Of a DNA stretch of 64,000 bases, positions 18,808 through 26,680 are shown one piece after another (the first letter of the stretch is position 1; each line of letters opens with the position of its first letter). Location: positions 1 to 64,000 of the forward strand of contig QOPG01000004.1 in assembly GCA_003331585.1 (NCBI GenBank), given 5' to 3'. The DNA comes from Gammaproteobacteria bacterium (GTDB lineage Bacteria; Pseudomonadota; Gammaproteobacteria; Steroidobacterales; Woeseiaceae). The notes under the pieces are model-generated. The model did no database searches and had not been told where the DNA came from. It saw nothing but the letters and a program-made list of their open reading frames with translations. Position numbers and translations under genes: made by a program.

Positions 18808-19290
18808 TTAATTAGTTTTGAAGCGATCAACTAAAGCTTTTTCGACAACAGGAGACACAAAACCACTAACATTTCCCCCCATTGTTGCGATCTCCCTGAC
18901 TAAGCTTGATGTTACAAATGCATATTCCGTCGGTGTAAGAAATGCGGTTTCAATATGTTTAGCTAAATAACGATTCATATTTGCTAATTGTAACTCATAC
19001 TCGAAATCAGACACTGCCCTTAACCCTCTTACAATCACACCAATATCATTTTCAACTGCAAAATCTACAGTTAGGCCAGAATATTCACAAACTTCAATAT
19101 TTTCTATGTCACTTAATACACTTGTAGCCATTGAGACGCGCTCAGAAAGTGAAAACATCGGATTCTTTTCTGGATTTGCAGCGATAGCAACAATTACAGA
19201 ATCAAATATTTTTGACGCCCTAGTAGCAAGCTCCCTATGACCGAGAGTCATGGGATCAAATGTTCCTGGATACATTGCTTTAACAGACAT
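18808..19290 (-). CDS. coaD: Phosphopantetheine adenylyltransferase
   Basis: CoaD transfers AMP from ATP to 4'-phosphopantetheine, the penultimate step in coenzyme A synthesis. The 160-residue protein has the nucleotidyltransferase signature MYPGTFDPMTLGH (T/HxGH-type), EYSGLTVDFA, VRGLRAVSDFEYELQLANMNR with its substrate-binding Arg, and the ISSSLV-like TSSLVREIA near the C terminus. It lies 27 bases after rsmD in a minus-strand pair, as in many gammaproteobacteria. Confidence 0.97.
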   Translation of the reverse strand: MSVKAMYPGTFDPMTLGHRELATRASKIFDSVIVAIAANPEKNPMFSLSERVSMATSVLSDIENIEVCEYSGLTVDFAVENDIGVIVRGLRAVSDFEYELQLANMNRYLAKHIETAFLTPTEYAFVTSSLVREIATMGGNVSGFVSPVVEKALVDRFKTN

Positions 19291-19317
19291 CTTAAATCCT
19301 CTTGTATTTATTTATAA

Positions 19318-19914
19318 TTAAATAACTTTTATCAATGCAAAACAAACATTAGCAATATTTTTTTTTCGAGCTATTATCCATTTTTTTGGTAAATCAGGAA
19401 ATTTCTGGTTCTTGTTGATTTCAATATAAATATATCCCTTAGGCGTTACAAGCTCATATTTAATAATCAGGTTAATCGTTTCATCAATTATATTATCCGT
19501 AAAAGGAGGATCTAAAAAAATCAAATCATATGAATTATTTTTATTTGAAGATAAAAAATCAAAAGCATTTGTTTTAAAAATATGAGAATTTTCTGCAATA
19601 AATAATTCTTTTGCTTTTTTCAGCTGTTTGATTGCCACTTCTGTTTTATCGATAAAGATACAATTATCCGCACCTCTGGATAGAGCCTCGAAACCAAGGC
19701 TTCCTGTTCCCGCAAAGAGATCCAGACAATTCAATCCTGATATCTCAGATCTCAACCAATTAAATAGCGTTTCTCGAATTCTTTCTGATGTTGGTCTTAA
19801 TCCTTCATAATTCTCTACTTTAAGAGTTCGATTGCGCCATTTTCCAGAGATAATTCTTACTTTTCCTTTATAAATATTTTTTGATGAATATTTTTTATTA
19901 CTAGTCATTTTCAA
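19318..19914 (-). CDS. rsmD: 16S rRNA (guanine966-N2)-methyltransferase
   Basis: RsmD methylates G966 of 16S rRNA during small-subunit assembly. The 198-residue protein has the family order: a basic N terminus, VRIISGKWRNRTLKV, LRPTSERIRETLFNWL, the SAM motif CLDLFAGTGSLGFEALSRGA, and the catalytic FLDPPF (DPPF tetrapeptide). The gene is divergent from ftsY across 45 bases, the conserved rsmD-ftsY arrangement; a TATAAT at 19927-19932 in that gap could serve ftsY, but a matching -35 is not clear. Confidence 0.94.
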   Translation of the reverse strand: MKMTSNKKYSSKNIYKGKVRIISGKWRNRTLKVENYEGLRPTSERIRETLFNWLRSEISGLNCLDLFAGTGSLGFEALSRGADNCIFIDKTEVAIKQLKKAKELFIAENSHIFKTNAFDFLSSNKNNSYDLIFLDPPFTDNIIDETINLIIKYELVTPKGYIYIEINKNQKFPDLPKKWIIARKKNIANVCFALIKVI

Positions 19915-19959
19915 AGTATATTTTTATATAATAGAACAATCATAACTGAGAATGACAAA

Positions 19960-20916
19960 ATGAGTGATAAGGAAAGTAAATCAATAAGCTTTTTTTCTCG
20001 ATTAAAAAATACTCTTGCTGGAACAAAGGCATCAGTAACAGATAATTTTTTTAATTTCTTGGGTAAAACCTCTATAGATGATGATCTTATTGAAGACATT
20101 GAAGCGCACCTTATCATGTCAGATGTTGGTATTGAAACAACAGATATAATTATTAAGCAACTTAAAAACGAAACAAAGAAAAAAATTTCAGAGATAAAAG
20201 ACCTCAAGAATGTCCTAAAAAATATCATGCTATCTATCCTTGAACCTGTAGATATTAGATTAACCGTCGAAAGTGAGGATAAACCGTTCGTTATTCTCAT
20301 GGTTGGAGTTAATGGTGCCGGTAAAACAACTTCTATTGGAAAATTATCTAGCTCTTTTATATCAAATAATAATTCGGTGTTATTAGCCGCAGGAGATACT
20401 TTCAGAGCAGCGGCTGTTGAACAATTGGAATCTTGGGCGAATAGAAATAATATTGATATTGTCTCTCAGGTCAGCGGCGCTGACCCTGCAGCTGTTTGCT
20501 ATGATGCTTATGATTCTGCAAAGGCAAAAAATATCGATATCCTAATGGTAGATACAGCAGGAAGGCTTCACACACAAAAAGGGCTAATGGATGAACTCGT
20601 TAAAATAAAAAATACTCTCAATAAGCAATCCTTGGATGCACCACATGAAATTCTATTGGTTCTTGATGCCAGTTTAGGTCAAAATGCTCTGATTCAAGCA
20701 GAGAGATTTAACGAGACTCTAGGTGTAACAGGTTTAATCATTACTAAACTTGACGGAAGCGCTAAAGGAGGAATTCTTTTGAGTATTGCCAATCAATTAA
20801 ATATTCCCATTCGTTACATTGGTATAGGTGAAAAAGCTGAAGATATGAAAACATTTGATCGTTTTGAATACGTCGATGCCTTGCTTGATTACCCTAACCC
20901 AAATGAAAGAAATTGA
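19960..20916 (+). CDS. ftsY: Signal recognition particle receptor FtsY
   Basis: FtsY is the membrane-associated SRP receptor GTPase that delivers ribosome-nascent chain complexes to the translocon. The 318-residue protein has only a short N-terminal extension before the NG domain, unlike the long acidic A domain of E. coli FtsY (497 residues). GTPase motifs: VGVNGAGKTTSIGKL (G1), DTFRAAAVEQL, VDTAGRLHTQ (G3), ITKLDGSAKGG (G4) and YIGIGEKAEDM. The ftsE and ftsX genes that normally follow are absent; rpoH comes next after about 200 bases. Confidence 0.97.
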   Translation: MSDKESKSISFFSRLKNTLAGTKASVTDNFFNFLGKTSIDDDLIEDIEAHLIMSDVGIETTDIIIKQLKNETKKKISEIKDLKNVLKNIMLSILEPVDIRLTVESEDKPFVILMVGVNGAGKTTSIGKLSSSFISNNNSVLLAAGDTFRAAAVEQLESWANRNNIDIVSQVSGADPAAVCYDAYDSAKAKNIDILMVDTAGRLHTQKGLMDELVKIKNTLNKQSLDAPHEILLVLDASLGQNALIQAERFNETLGVTGLIITKLDGSAKGGILLSIANQLNIPIRYIGIGEKAEDMKTFDRFEYVDALLDYPNPNERN

Positions 20917-21056
20917 TAATCTATTGCCTTAAGATTTACGCGATTTAACGCAAAAAATCACTAAAATATCGCCAAATTATTAACAATAAAATATATACTA
21001 AATTATTGATTTATATATATTTTATACAAATGTTTTATTATTTTTGCCTGTTTTTA

Positions 21057-21083
21057 TTAGCACTCGTATTAGGAGACTGCTAA
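21057..21083 (+). promoter_or_regulatory. CIRCE-like HrcA operator upstream of rpoH
   Basis: The 27-base element is TTAGCACTC, nine spacer bases, GACTGCTAA. The established CIRCE consensus is TTAGCACTC-N9-GAGTGCTAA, so left arm and spacing are exact and the right arm differs at one base (21077). CIRCE is the binding site of the heat-shock repressor HrcA. It ends 37 bases before the rpoH start, in the probable 5' leader or at the promoter. A TATTAT at 21036-21041 could be the -10 box, but I see no convincing -35. The hrcA gene itself is not in the window. Confidence 0.8.
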
Positions 21084-21120
21084 AATCTATACATTATTAG
21101 GTAAAAATTAATACAAAAAT

Positions 21121-21984
21121 ATGGATACAGTATTACCAAAAGTTAATTATGATTTAATACAGGCAGGACCTGTAGGAAGTCTTGACGCCTATATTCAAGG
21201 TGTAGGAGCTATACCTGTGTTGACCAGAGAGGCAGAACTTGAGCTCGCTAATAAATACAATAATGAAGAAGATTTAAAAGCAGCAAGAGAACTTGTCATG
21301 GCTCATCTTAGGTTTGTAATACATATTGCAAAAGGCTACACAGGCTATGGATTACCATTAGAAGATTTAATCCAAGAAGGAAATGTTGGTCTTATGAAAG
21401 CTGTAAAAAGATTCGATCCTGATTTTAATGTTAGGCTCGTCTCATTTGCAGTGCACTGGATAAGAGCTGAAATCCATGAGTATGTTCTAAAGAATTGGAG
21501 AGTTGTTAAAATTGCAACAACAAAAGCACAAAGAAAACTATTCTTCAATCTCCGTAAACATAAAAAAAGTCTAAGCTGGTTATCTGCAGATGAAACAAAA
21601 GCCGTGGCGGATGATCTTGGAGTATCTGTCCGTGAAGTAAGTGAAATGGAAAAACGATTAAGCTCGCATGATATGACGTTCGATCAAAATGGAGATGACA
21701 ATGATGATAGTCAAAGTTTTACTCCCGCAGCATATTTGCCCAGCCCAGACAGTGATCCGGCAGAGACTGTCGAAAAAGAACAATGGAGAAACTCAACAAT
21801 TGCTAAAATGCAGGAATCTCTGAATCACTTAGACCCTAGGAGTCAAGATATTTTAAATAGCAGATGGCTGTCTGAGAAAAAAGAAACTCTTCATGACCTT
21901 GCAGAAAGATACGGTGTTTCAGCTGAGAGAATAAGACAAATTGAAGTAAATGCAATCAAAAAGTTACGTCTTTCAATGATATAA
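21121..21984 (+). CDS. rpoH: Heat-shock sigma factor RpoH (sigma-32)
   Basis: RpoH directs RNA polymerase to heat-shock promoters. The 287-residue protein (E. coli 284) begins after the usual short N terminus with AYIQGVGAIPVLTREAELELA. The region 2 segment RFVIHIAKGYTGYGLPLEDLIQEGNVGLMKA is intact, as is the RpoH box QRKLFFNLRKHKK that distinguishes it from RpoD and RpoS. The C terminus carries the region 4.2 helix-turn-helix LHDLAERYGVSAERIRQIE. It is separated from ftsY by 204 bases holding a CIRCE-like operator, so repression by HrcA is inferred in addition to the known post-translational control in relatives. Confidence 0.97.
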   Translation: MDTVLPKVNYDLIQAGPVGSLDAYIQGVGAIPVLTREAELELANKYNNEEDLKAARELVMAHLRFVIHIAKGYTGYGLPLEDLIQEGNVGLMKAVKRFDPDFNVRLVSFAVHWIRAEIHEYVLKNWRVVKIATTKAQRKLFFNLRKHKKSLSWLSADETKAVADDLGVSVREVSEMEKRLSSHDMTFDQNGDDNDDSQSFTPAAYLPSPDSDPAETVEKEQWRNSTIAKMQESLNHLDPRSQDILNSRWLSEKKETLHDLAERYGVSAERIRQIEVNAIKKLRLSMI

Positions 21985-22000
21985 AAATTTTTAAGTAGTT

Positions 22001-22085
22001 AAGATTGCCAAAGAACGAATCTCGAAAAATTTGTATATATTTCCAAAAATATAATATATTTTCTTTGCGAAAATATTACAATCTT
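22001..22085 (+). repeat. Nested inverted repeats between rpoH and gcdH
   Basis: An outer pair AAGATTG (22001-22007) / CAATCTT (22079-22085) encloses an inner pair CAAAGAA (22009-22015) / TTCTTTG (22061-22067), with further A/T-rich self-complementarity inside. This could fold into a long stem near the end of the rpoH transcript. There is no strong T-run directly after it, so it is not a standard intrinsic terminator. The role is unknown and chance pairing in AT-rich sequence is possible. Confidence 0.3.
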
Positions 22086-22115
22086 TTGGCTTGCTTCATG
22101 GTATTACACTATAAT
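22086..22115 (+). promoter_or_regulatory. Predicted sigma-70 promoter for gcdH
   Basis: TTGGCT at 22086-22091 (4 of 6) lies 18 bases before a perfect TATAAT at 22110-22115. The implied leader before the gcdH ATG (22186) is about 65 bases and contains an AGGA motif. No binding site for a named regulator is recognisable. Confidence 0.5.
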
Positions 22116-22185
22116 ATAAGCCTGATTTTGGGTTTATTAAACGCTAGAAAATATAATAAAAGGACTTAATTAGTCAGAGAAAATA

Positions 22186-23370
22186 ATGGCAAATACAAAA
22201 GGAAAAAATCAACCTCTTGATGCGCTTGACTTACTAGATATTAGAAGTGATCTAACGGAAGAAGAGTTGATGGTTAAAGATTCTGTAGCTCGTTTCGTCG
22301 ATGATAAAGTACTTCCAATAATTAAAGAATCATTTGAGAATCATACATTCGCTAATGAATTGGTTAGTGACATAGCAGATCTCGGGCTTTTTGGGAGTTC
22401 TATAGATGGTTATGACTGTGCTGGACTAAATAGCATTTGCTATGGATTAATCTGCCAAGAACTTGAAAGAGGTGATAGTGCCCTTCGAAGCTTTGTTTCG
22501 GTTCAAAGCAGTCTTGTGATGTTCCCTATTCATGCATATGGCTCCGACGAACAAAAAGATAGATGGTTACCCCAGTTAGCAAAAGGCTCAAAAGTGGGAT
22601 GTTTTGGTCTTACCGAGCCCCATGGTGGATCTGATCCAACAAATATGAAAACACATGCAAAGAAAGATGGTGATGATTGGATTCTAAATGGCTCAAAAAT
22701 GTGGATTACAAATGGATCTATTGCTGACGTTTGCGTTGTTTGGGCAATGACAGATGAGGGTGTTAGAGGATTTTTGGTAGAAAAAGATATGCCTGGATTT
22801 GATGCCCAGGAAATTCATAACAAATTCTCTTTGAGAGCATCTATCACTGGGGCCCTATTTTTTGATAATGTCCGAATTCCAAATTCAAATGTACTACCTG
22901 GAATCGTTGGTATGAAGGGACCTCTTAGCTGTTTAAGCCAAGCAAGATATGGAATCTCATGGGGAGTAATTGGTGCAGCTCAAGCATGCCTCGAAGAGGC
23001 GCTTAACTATTCTAAAGAACGCATCTTATTCAATAAGCCAGTTTCCCATACACAAACTATTCAAATCCGGCTTGCTGATATGTCCAGAAGAATTACAACT
23101 GCTCAGCTTTTATCTTTCAAGCTTGGCAAATTGAAAGATGCAGGTAAGTTGACACCTTCACAAATTTCAGTTGCTAAATGGAATAATTGTAGAATGGCAC
23201 TGGATATTGCAAGAGATGCCAGAGATATATTAGGTGGAAGCGGTATAAGTGCTGAATATGTTCCTATTCGGCACATGCTTAATCTTGAAAGTGTTATAAC
23301 GTATGAAGGTACCGAGACGGTCCATCAGCTAGTTGTTGGTAAAGAGCTAACTGGTATCAATGCATTTTAA
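22186..23370 (+). CDS. gcdH: Glutaryl-CoA dehydrogenase (acyl-CoA dehydrogenase family)
   Basis: The enzyme oxidises and decarboxylates glutaryl-CoA to crotonyl-CoA during lysine, tryptophan or glutarate breakdown, passing electrons to ETF. The 394-residue sequence resembles GcdH more than general acyl-CoA dehydrogenases: a conserved Arg in ALRSFVSVQSSLVM, FGLTEPHGGSDP, FSLRASITGALFFDNV, LSQARYGISWGVIGAA, ARDARDILGGSGIS and the catalytic Glu374 in TYEGTETVHQL. A solitary copy without a CoA-transferase or ETF gene nearby leaves the exact pathway open. Confidence 0.88.
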   Translation: MANTKGKNQPLDALDLLDIRSDLTEEELMVKDSVARFVDDKVLPIIKESFENHTFANELVSDIADLGLFGSSIDGYDCAGLNSICYGLICQELERGDSALRSFVSVQSSLVMFPIHAYGSDEQKDRWLPQLAKGSKVGCFGLTEPHGGSDPTNMKTHAKKDGDDWILNGSKMWITNGSIADVCVVWAMTDEGVRGFLVEKDMPGFDAQEIHNKFSLRASITGALFFDNVRIPNSNVLPGIVGMKGPLSCLSQARYGISWGVIGAAQACLEEALNYSKERILFNKPVSHTQTIQIRLADMSRRITTAQLLSFKLGKLKDAGKLTPSQISVAKWNNCRMALDIARDARDILGGSGISAEYVPIRHMLNLESVITYEGTETVHQLVVGKELTGINAF

Positions 23371-23405
23371 GTGAATAAATCGATACTCAGATCTTAAATA
23401 AAGAA

Positions 23406-24689
23406 ATGTGGCGCATCGCAGCGCCTATGATCCTCTCTAATATATCCATACCGCTCGTTGGTATAACGGATACCGTAATAACAGGACACTTAGAAAATCC
23501 AGAATATCTAGCTAGTATTGCTGTGGCGACAACAATTATTGGTTTCTTTGTTGCCAGTATGAATTTTTTAAGAATGGGTACTACCGGTATAACGGCTCAA
23601 TATTTTGGTGCGAAGAATTTTGATGGTTTCAGAATTATTCTGGGACAAACTTTACTCGTGGCAATCTCAATCTCTTTCATCGTAATTTTATTACAAAATC
23701 AAATTAACCAAATAGGTCTTTTTTTAATTGGATCACAAGAAAGTGTTGCCTATTATGCTAGCCAGTATTTTTATATCCGTATATGGGGTATACCCGCTAC
23801 ACTTATTAACTTTTCATTAATTGGTTGGTTTATAGGCCTTCAAAATGCATCCGCTCCGCTGAAGATGGTAATAGTTACAAATATTACCAATATCATTTTG
23901 AGCCTAGTGTTTGTTTTGATTTTTCAAATGCAAATTAAAGGAATCGCTCTAGCTTCTGTAATTGCAGAAATACTTGGCACGCTCATAGGTTTTATATATG
24001 TCCTTAAGGAGCTAAAGAGATATAAAGGTCAATGGATCTCCAATAAGATTCTAAAATTAAAAGAATATAAAAGGTTCATGCAAATCAATATCAATTTATT
24101 CATCAGAACTCTCTCATTGATATTTGCCTTTGCTTTTTTAACTGCTCAGGGAGCAAGATATGGCGGAATTGTGCTAGGAGCGAATGCATTACTTATGAAC
24201 TTTCAAAATCTTTTAGCTTACGTGTTAGATGGTTTTGCTCATGCAGCAGAGGCGCTTGTAGGAAAAGCAGTAGGTAAGAAAGATTCTAAGTTATTTAAAT
24301 CTACAGTAAATATCTGTTTAAGATGGTCAGTTTATATTGCACTAATTTTTACCTTATTTTATATATTATTAGGGGAAAATTTAATTTACCTAATAACTCA
24401 TCACCAAAATATTCGTGATATGGCTATAGAGTATCTTCCTTGGATGATAGTTTCGCCTATAGTCTCAGTTTGGTCTTTTCTATACGATGGAGTCTTTACT
24501 GGTGCTACTCGTTCCAGAGATATGCGTAATGCCATGTTAGTCTCATTATTAATGATTTTCTTGCCAAGTTGGTATCTTCTCCAACCTCTTGGCAATCATG
24601 GTTTATGGCTCGCTTTCACATTATTCATGTTCAGCAGAGGTGTCACTATGCATTTACTTTATAGAAGGATTAATCTTTCATCAGATTAA
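23406..24689 (+). CDS. dinF: MATE efflux transporter, DinF subfamily
   Basis: This is a 427-residue, 12-helix MATE exporter. The opening MWRIAAPMILSNISIPLVGITDTVITGHL resembles E. coli DinF closely, and AEALVGKAVG is a DinF-type segment in the second half. ATG 23406 is the only conventional in-frame start; a stop lies at 23376, so at most nine residues could be added. DinF relatives export drugs, bile salts or oxidised metabolites; the substrate here is unknown. It follows gcdH by 35 bases and converges on the spermidine-dehydrogenase-like gene with 6 bases between stops. Confidence 0.85.
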   Translation: MWRIAAPMILSNISIPLVGITDTVITGHLENPEYLASIAVATTIIGFFVASMNFLRMGTTGITAQYFGAKNFDGFRIILGQTLLVAISISFIVILLQNQINQIGLFLIGSQESVAYYASQYFYIRIWGIPATLINFSLIGWFIGLQNASAPLKMVIVTNITNIILSLVFVLIFQMQIKGIALASVIAEILGTLIGFIYVLKELKRYKGQWISNKILKLKEYKRFMQININLFIRTLSLIFAFAFLTAQGARYGGIVLGANALLMNFQNLLAYVLDGFAHAAEALVGKAVGKKDSKLFKSTVNICLRWSVYIALIFTLFYILLGENLIYLITHHQNIRDMAIEYLPWMIVSPIVSVWSFLYDGVFTGATRSRDMRNAMLVSLLMIFLPSWYLLQPLGNHGLWLAFTLFMFSRGVTMHLLYRRINLSSD

Positions 24690-24695
24690 TAAATA

Positions 24696-26585
24696 TTAGG
24701 ATGTTTGTTCTTCCACAGCACGCCATGCAGAATCAATTGCCGCATTGACATAGGCGTGTGCCTCTGAATCTGAATTTGCAATAGAGATATTTCCAAATTG
24801 CGCTCGACCGATTTCATGCGGTGCTTTCCCTTCTTCCCATTCCGGGTCATATAAAGATGAATATTCATAAGCATAGCCATGAGGCCATCGATTCACTGTG
24901 ATAGCCCTAATATCAGTCTCATGATTGAAGCCGTGAGGTCCTAATAATGCTTGGAGCTGATCGCGTATTTGCTGCTCATAAGTAGCAAATGATGTTGAGT
25001 ACACAATATGACGACCAGCTTTGTATAATTCTCGTAGAGTTTCTTTACCAGTTGCTTGTACCTCTGGAACGCTCATCATAAAGATTACCATTGGATCACT
25101 GGATTTTTTAGGTGGCTGATATCCGCCTGTTGAAGTATAAGGAGCTGTTGTAACTACAACAAAAGGATCTTTGGGGCAATCAATTCTATTAACACCAAGC
25201 TCAGAGAATGCAATGCCATCTTCTAAATGGATATTAGCCCAAACAAGTGGCATTTTTTCAGCATAACGAAGGCTGTTTTTTTGTGATTCAGGTAACTCTG
25301 GACATAAGTGAGGAATCATATTGTTGTAACAAGCTAAAATGGCGCGCTTCCCCATAACCCTTAATGCCATGCCCTCCTCTACATAATCCACTTCTACTCT
25401 ATTATCCTCTGTTTGTCGCACACCAACTACCGTGCTATTAAGTCTTAATCGAATTGAATGTTCACTTTTATCGAGCATTTTATAATCAAAATGACTATTA
25501 GAAATATTTGTAAAGTCCGCATCATCTATTGTTACTGCTGGAATCAATTTCGCTACCAATAATCTTGGTACAGAGGCATTTCCATCGGGGAAATATAAGG
25601 ATTCGCTGCCACTCATTTCCCATAATAAAATCTTTTGCAACAATTTCGTTAGTTTTCCCATTGATTGCAACCCAGGCGCACCGATTGAAAAAGCATCCAT
25701 AACGCTAATATTTTTTCCACCAACACCCCAGAGTAACTTCATAAATGCATAGAATATCGACGAAGTTTCATCATCCAAACCAACCCGATCTGATAAGAAA
25801 TCTCCGTAACTTACAGATTGAACATATCGATATGATTCACGAAGAGAAAGATCATCTAAATAATCTCGCCCTCCGTTAAAAAATTCTATTAATTTATCTT
25901 GCTCAATGACTGGTATTGGCAATGCTTTAATAGCAGTTTCAATATCACCTTCACCTTGGTTTAAAGTCATCCAATTAGCTTTAACGGTAACATGGCCATT
26001 AGGGCCCGGAAGAGATAAAGCGCTTTGTCCATCAGTGCTTGTTAGTGACTCATAGCCATCACTTTCATTATCTCTCATAGCATCTAGATCAATACCTAAG
26101 TCCTGAAGCAACCCTTTTGCTTCCTTACTGTAATCTCTTGGATTTTCTAGATTGACAGATCCGCCAATACCCAATAATAATTTTCCATCATGCTCAAATT
26201 CATTACGTTTGGCGTGACCACCAAAATCATCGTGATTATCCAATAGTAAAATGCGTGCATCTTGACCCATTTTTTGTTGATAAAACCTAGCAGCAGCGAG
26301 ACCACTTATTCCTGCACCCACGATCACTAGGTCATATTCTTCATTGAGATCTTTGTAGGAGGTCGGCTTTTGACCTGTCCATGCTAATGCATGCGCCACC
26401 TCAAAAGAACCTTGATGACTGCCACGCATACCATTAAGCATGGGCGGATAATTATATAAAGATTTATCTAACTCATGGTTCAATAAATCACTCTGTCCAA
26501 ATAAATTAAGAGGACTTAAAACATTAATTCCTGTCCCAATGATTACACCATTACAGAAATCTCGCCGTGTTACATTTTTCTTCAC
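24696..26585 (-). CDS. spdH: Tat-exported FAD oxidoreductase, spermidine dehydrogenase-like
   Basis: The 629-residue flavoprotein starts with a twin-arginine signal (TRRDFCNG, Arg7-Arg8, then a hydrophobic stretch), so it should be exported folded to the periplasm. The motif LRGSHxGSFEVAH-type (MRGSHQGSFEVAHALAW), the FAD-binding VIVGAGISGLAAARF near residue 85, and LDNHDDFGGHAKRNEF match the Pseudomonas/Citrobacter spermidine dehydrogenase group (about 620-636 residues), which oxidises spermidine to 1,3-diaminopropane and 4-aminobutanal. Substrate is inferred from family likeness. It is divergent from an aldehyde dehydrogenase across 95 AT-rich bases. Sampled lines are GC-richer than neighbouring genes, hinting at transfer. 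Confidence 0.72.
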   Translation of the reverse strand: MKKNVTRRDFCNGVIIGTGINVLSPLNLFGQSDLLNHELDKSLYNYPPMLNGMRGSHQGSFEVAHALAWTGQKPTSYKDLNEEYDLVIVGAGISGLAAARFYQQKMGQDARILLLDNHDDFGGHAKRNEFEHDGKLLLGIGGSVNLENPRDYSKEAKGLLQDLGIDLDAMRDNESDGYESLTSTDGQSALSLPGPNGHVTVKANWMTLNQGEGDIETAIKALPIPVIEQDKLIEFFNGGRDYLDDLSLRESYRYVQSVSYGDFLSDRVGLDDETSSIFYAFMKLLWGVGGKNISVMDAFSIGAPGLQSMGKLTKLLQKILLWEMSGSESLYFPDGNASVPRLLVAKLIPAVTIDDADFTNISNSHFDYKMLDKSEHSIRLRLNSTVVGVRQTEDNRVEVDYVEEGMALRVMGKRAILACYNNMIPHLCPELPESQKNSLRYAEKMPLVWANIHLEDGIAFSELGVNRIDCPKDPFVVVTTAPYTSTGGYQPPKKSSDPMVIFMMSVPEVQATGKETLRELYKAGRHIVYSTSFATYEQQIRDQLQALLGPHGFNHETDIRAITVNRWPHGYAYEYSSLYDPEWEEGKAPHEIGRAQFGNISIANSDSEAHAYVNAAIDSAWRAVEEQTS

Positions 26586-26680
26586 TAACTAAACCAATCA
26601 TTTATATAATTTAATATAATACTATAACAATGAGAGATGTTTGTGGTCACTCGATTTAATTAAAAGAATAGAGGTTAAAA

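Noticed and set aside
19911-20300. 129-residue minus-strand frame at the start of ftsY
   Set aside because: Antisense to the FtsY N and G1 region; hydrophobic Ser/Leu/Ile-rich composition expected from reversed Lys/Asp/Asn codons.
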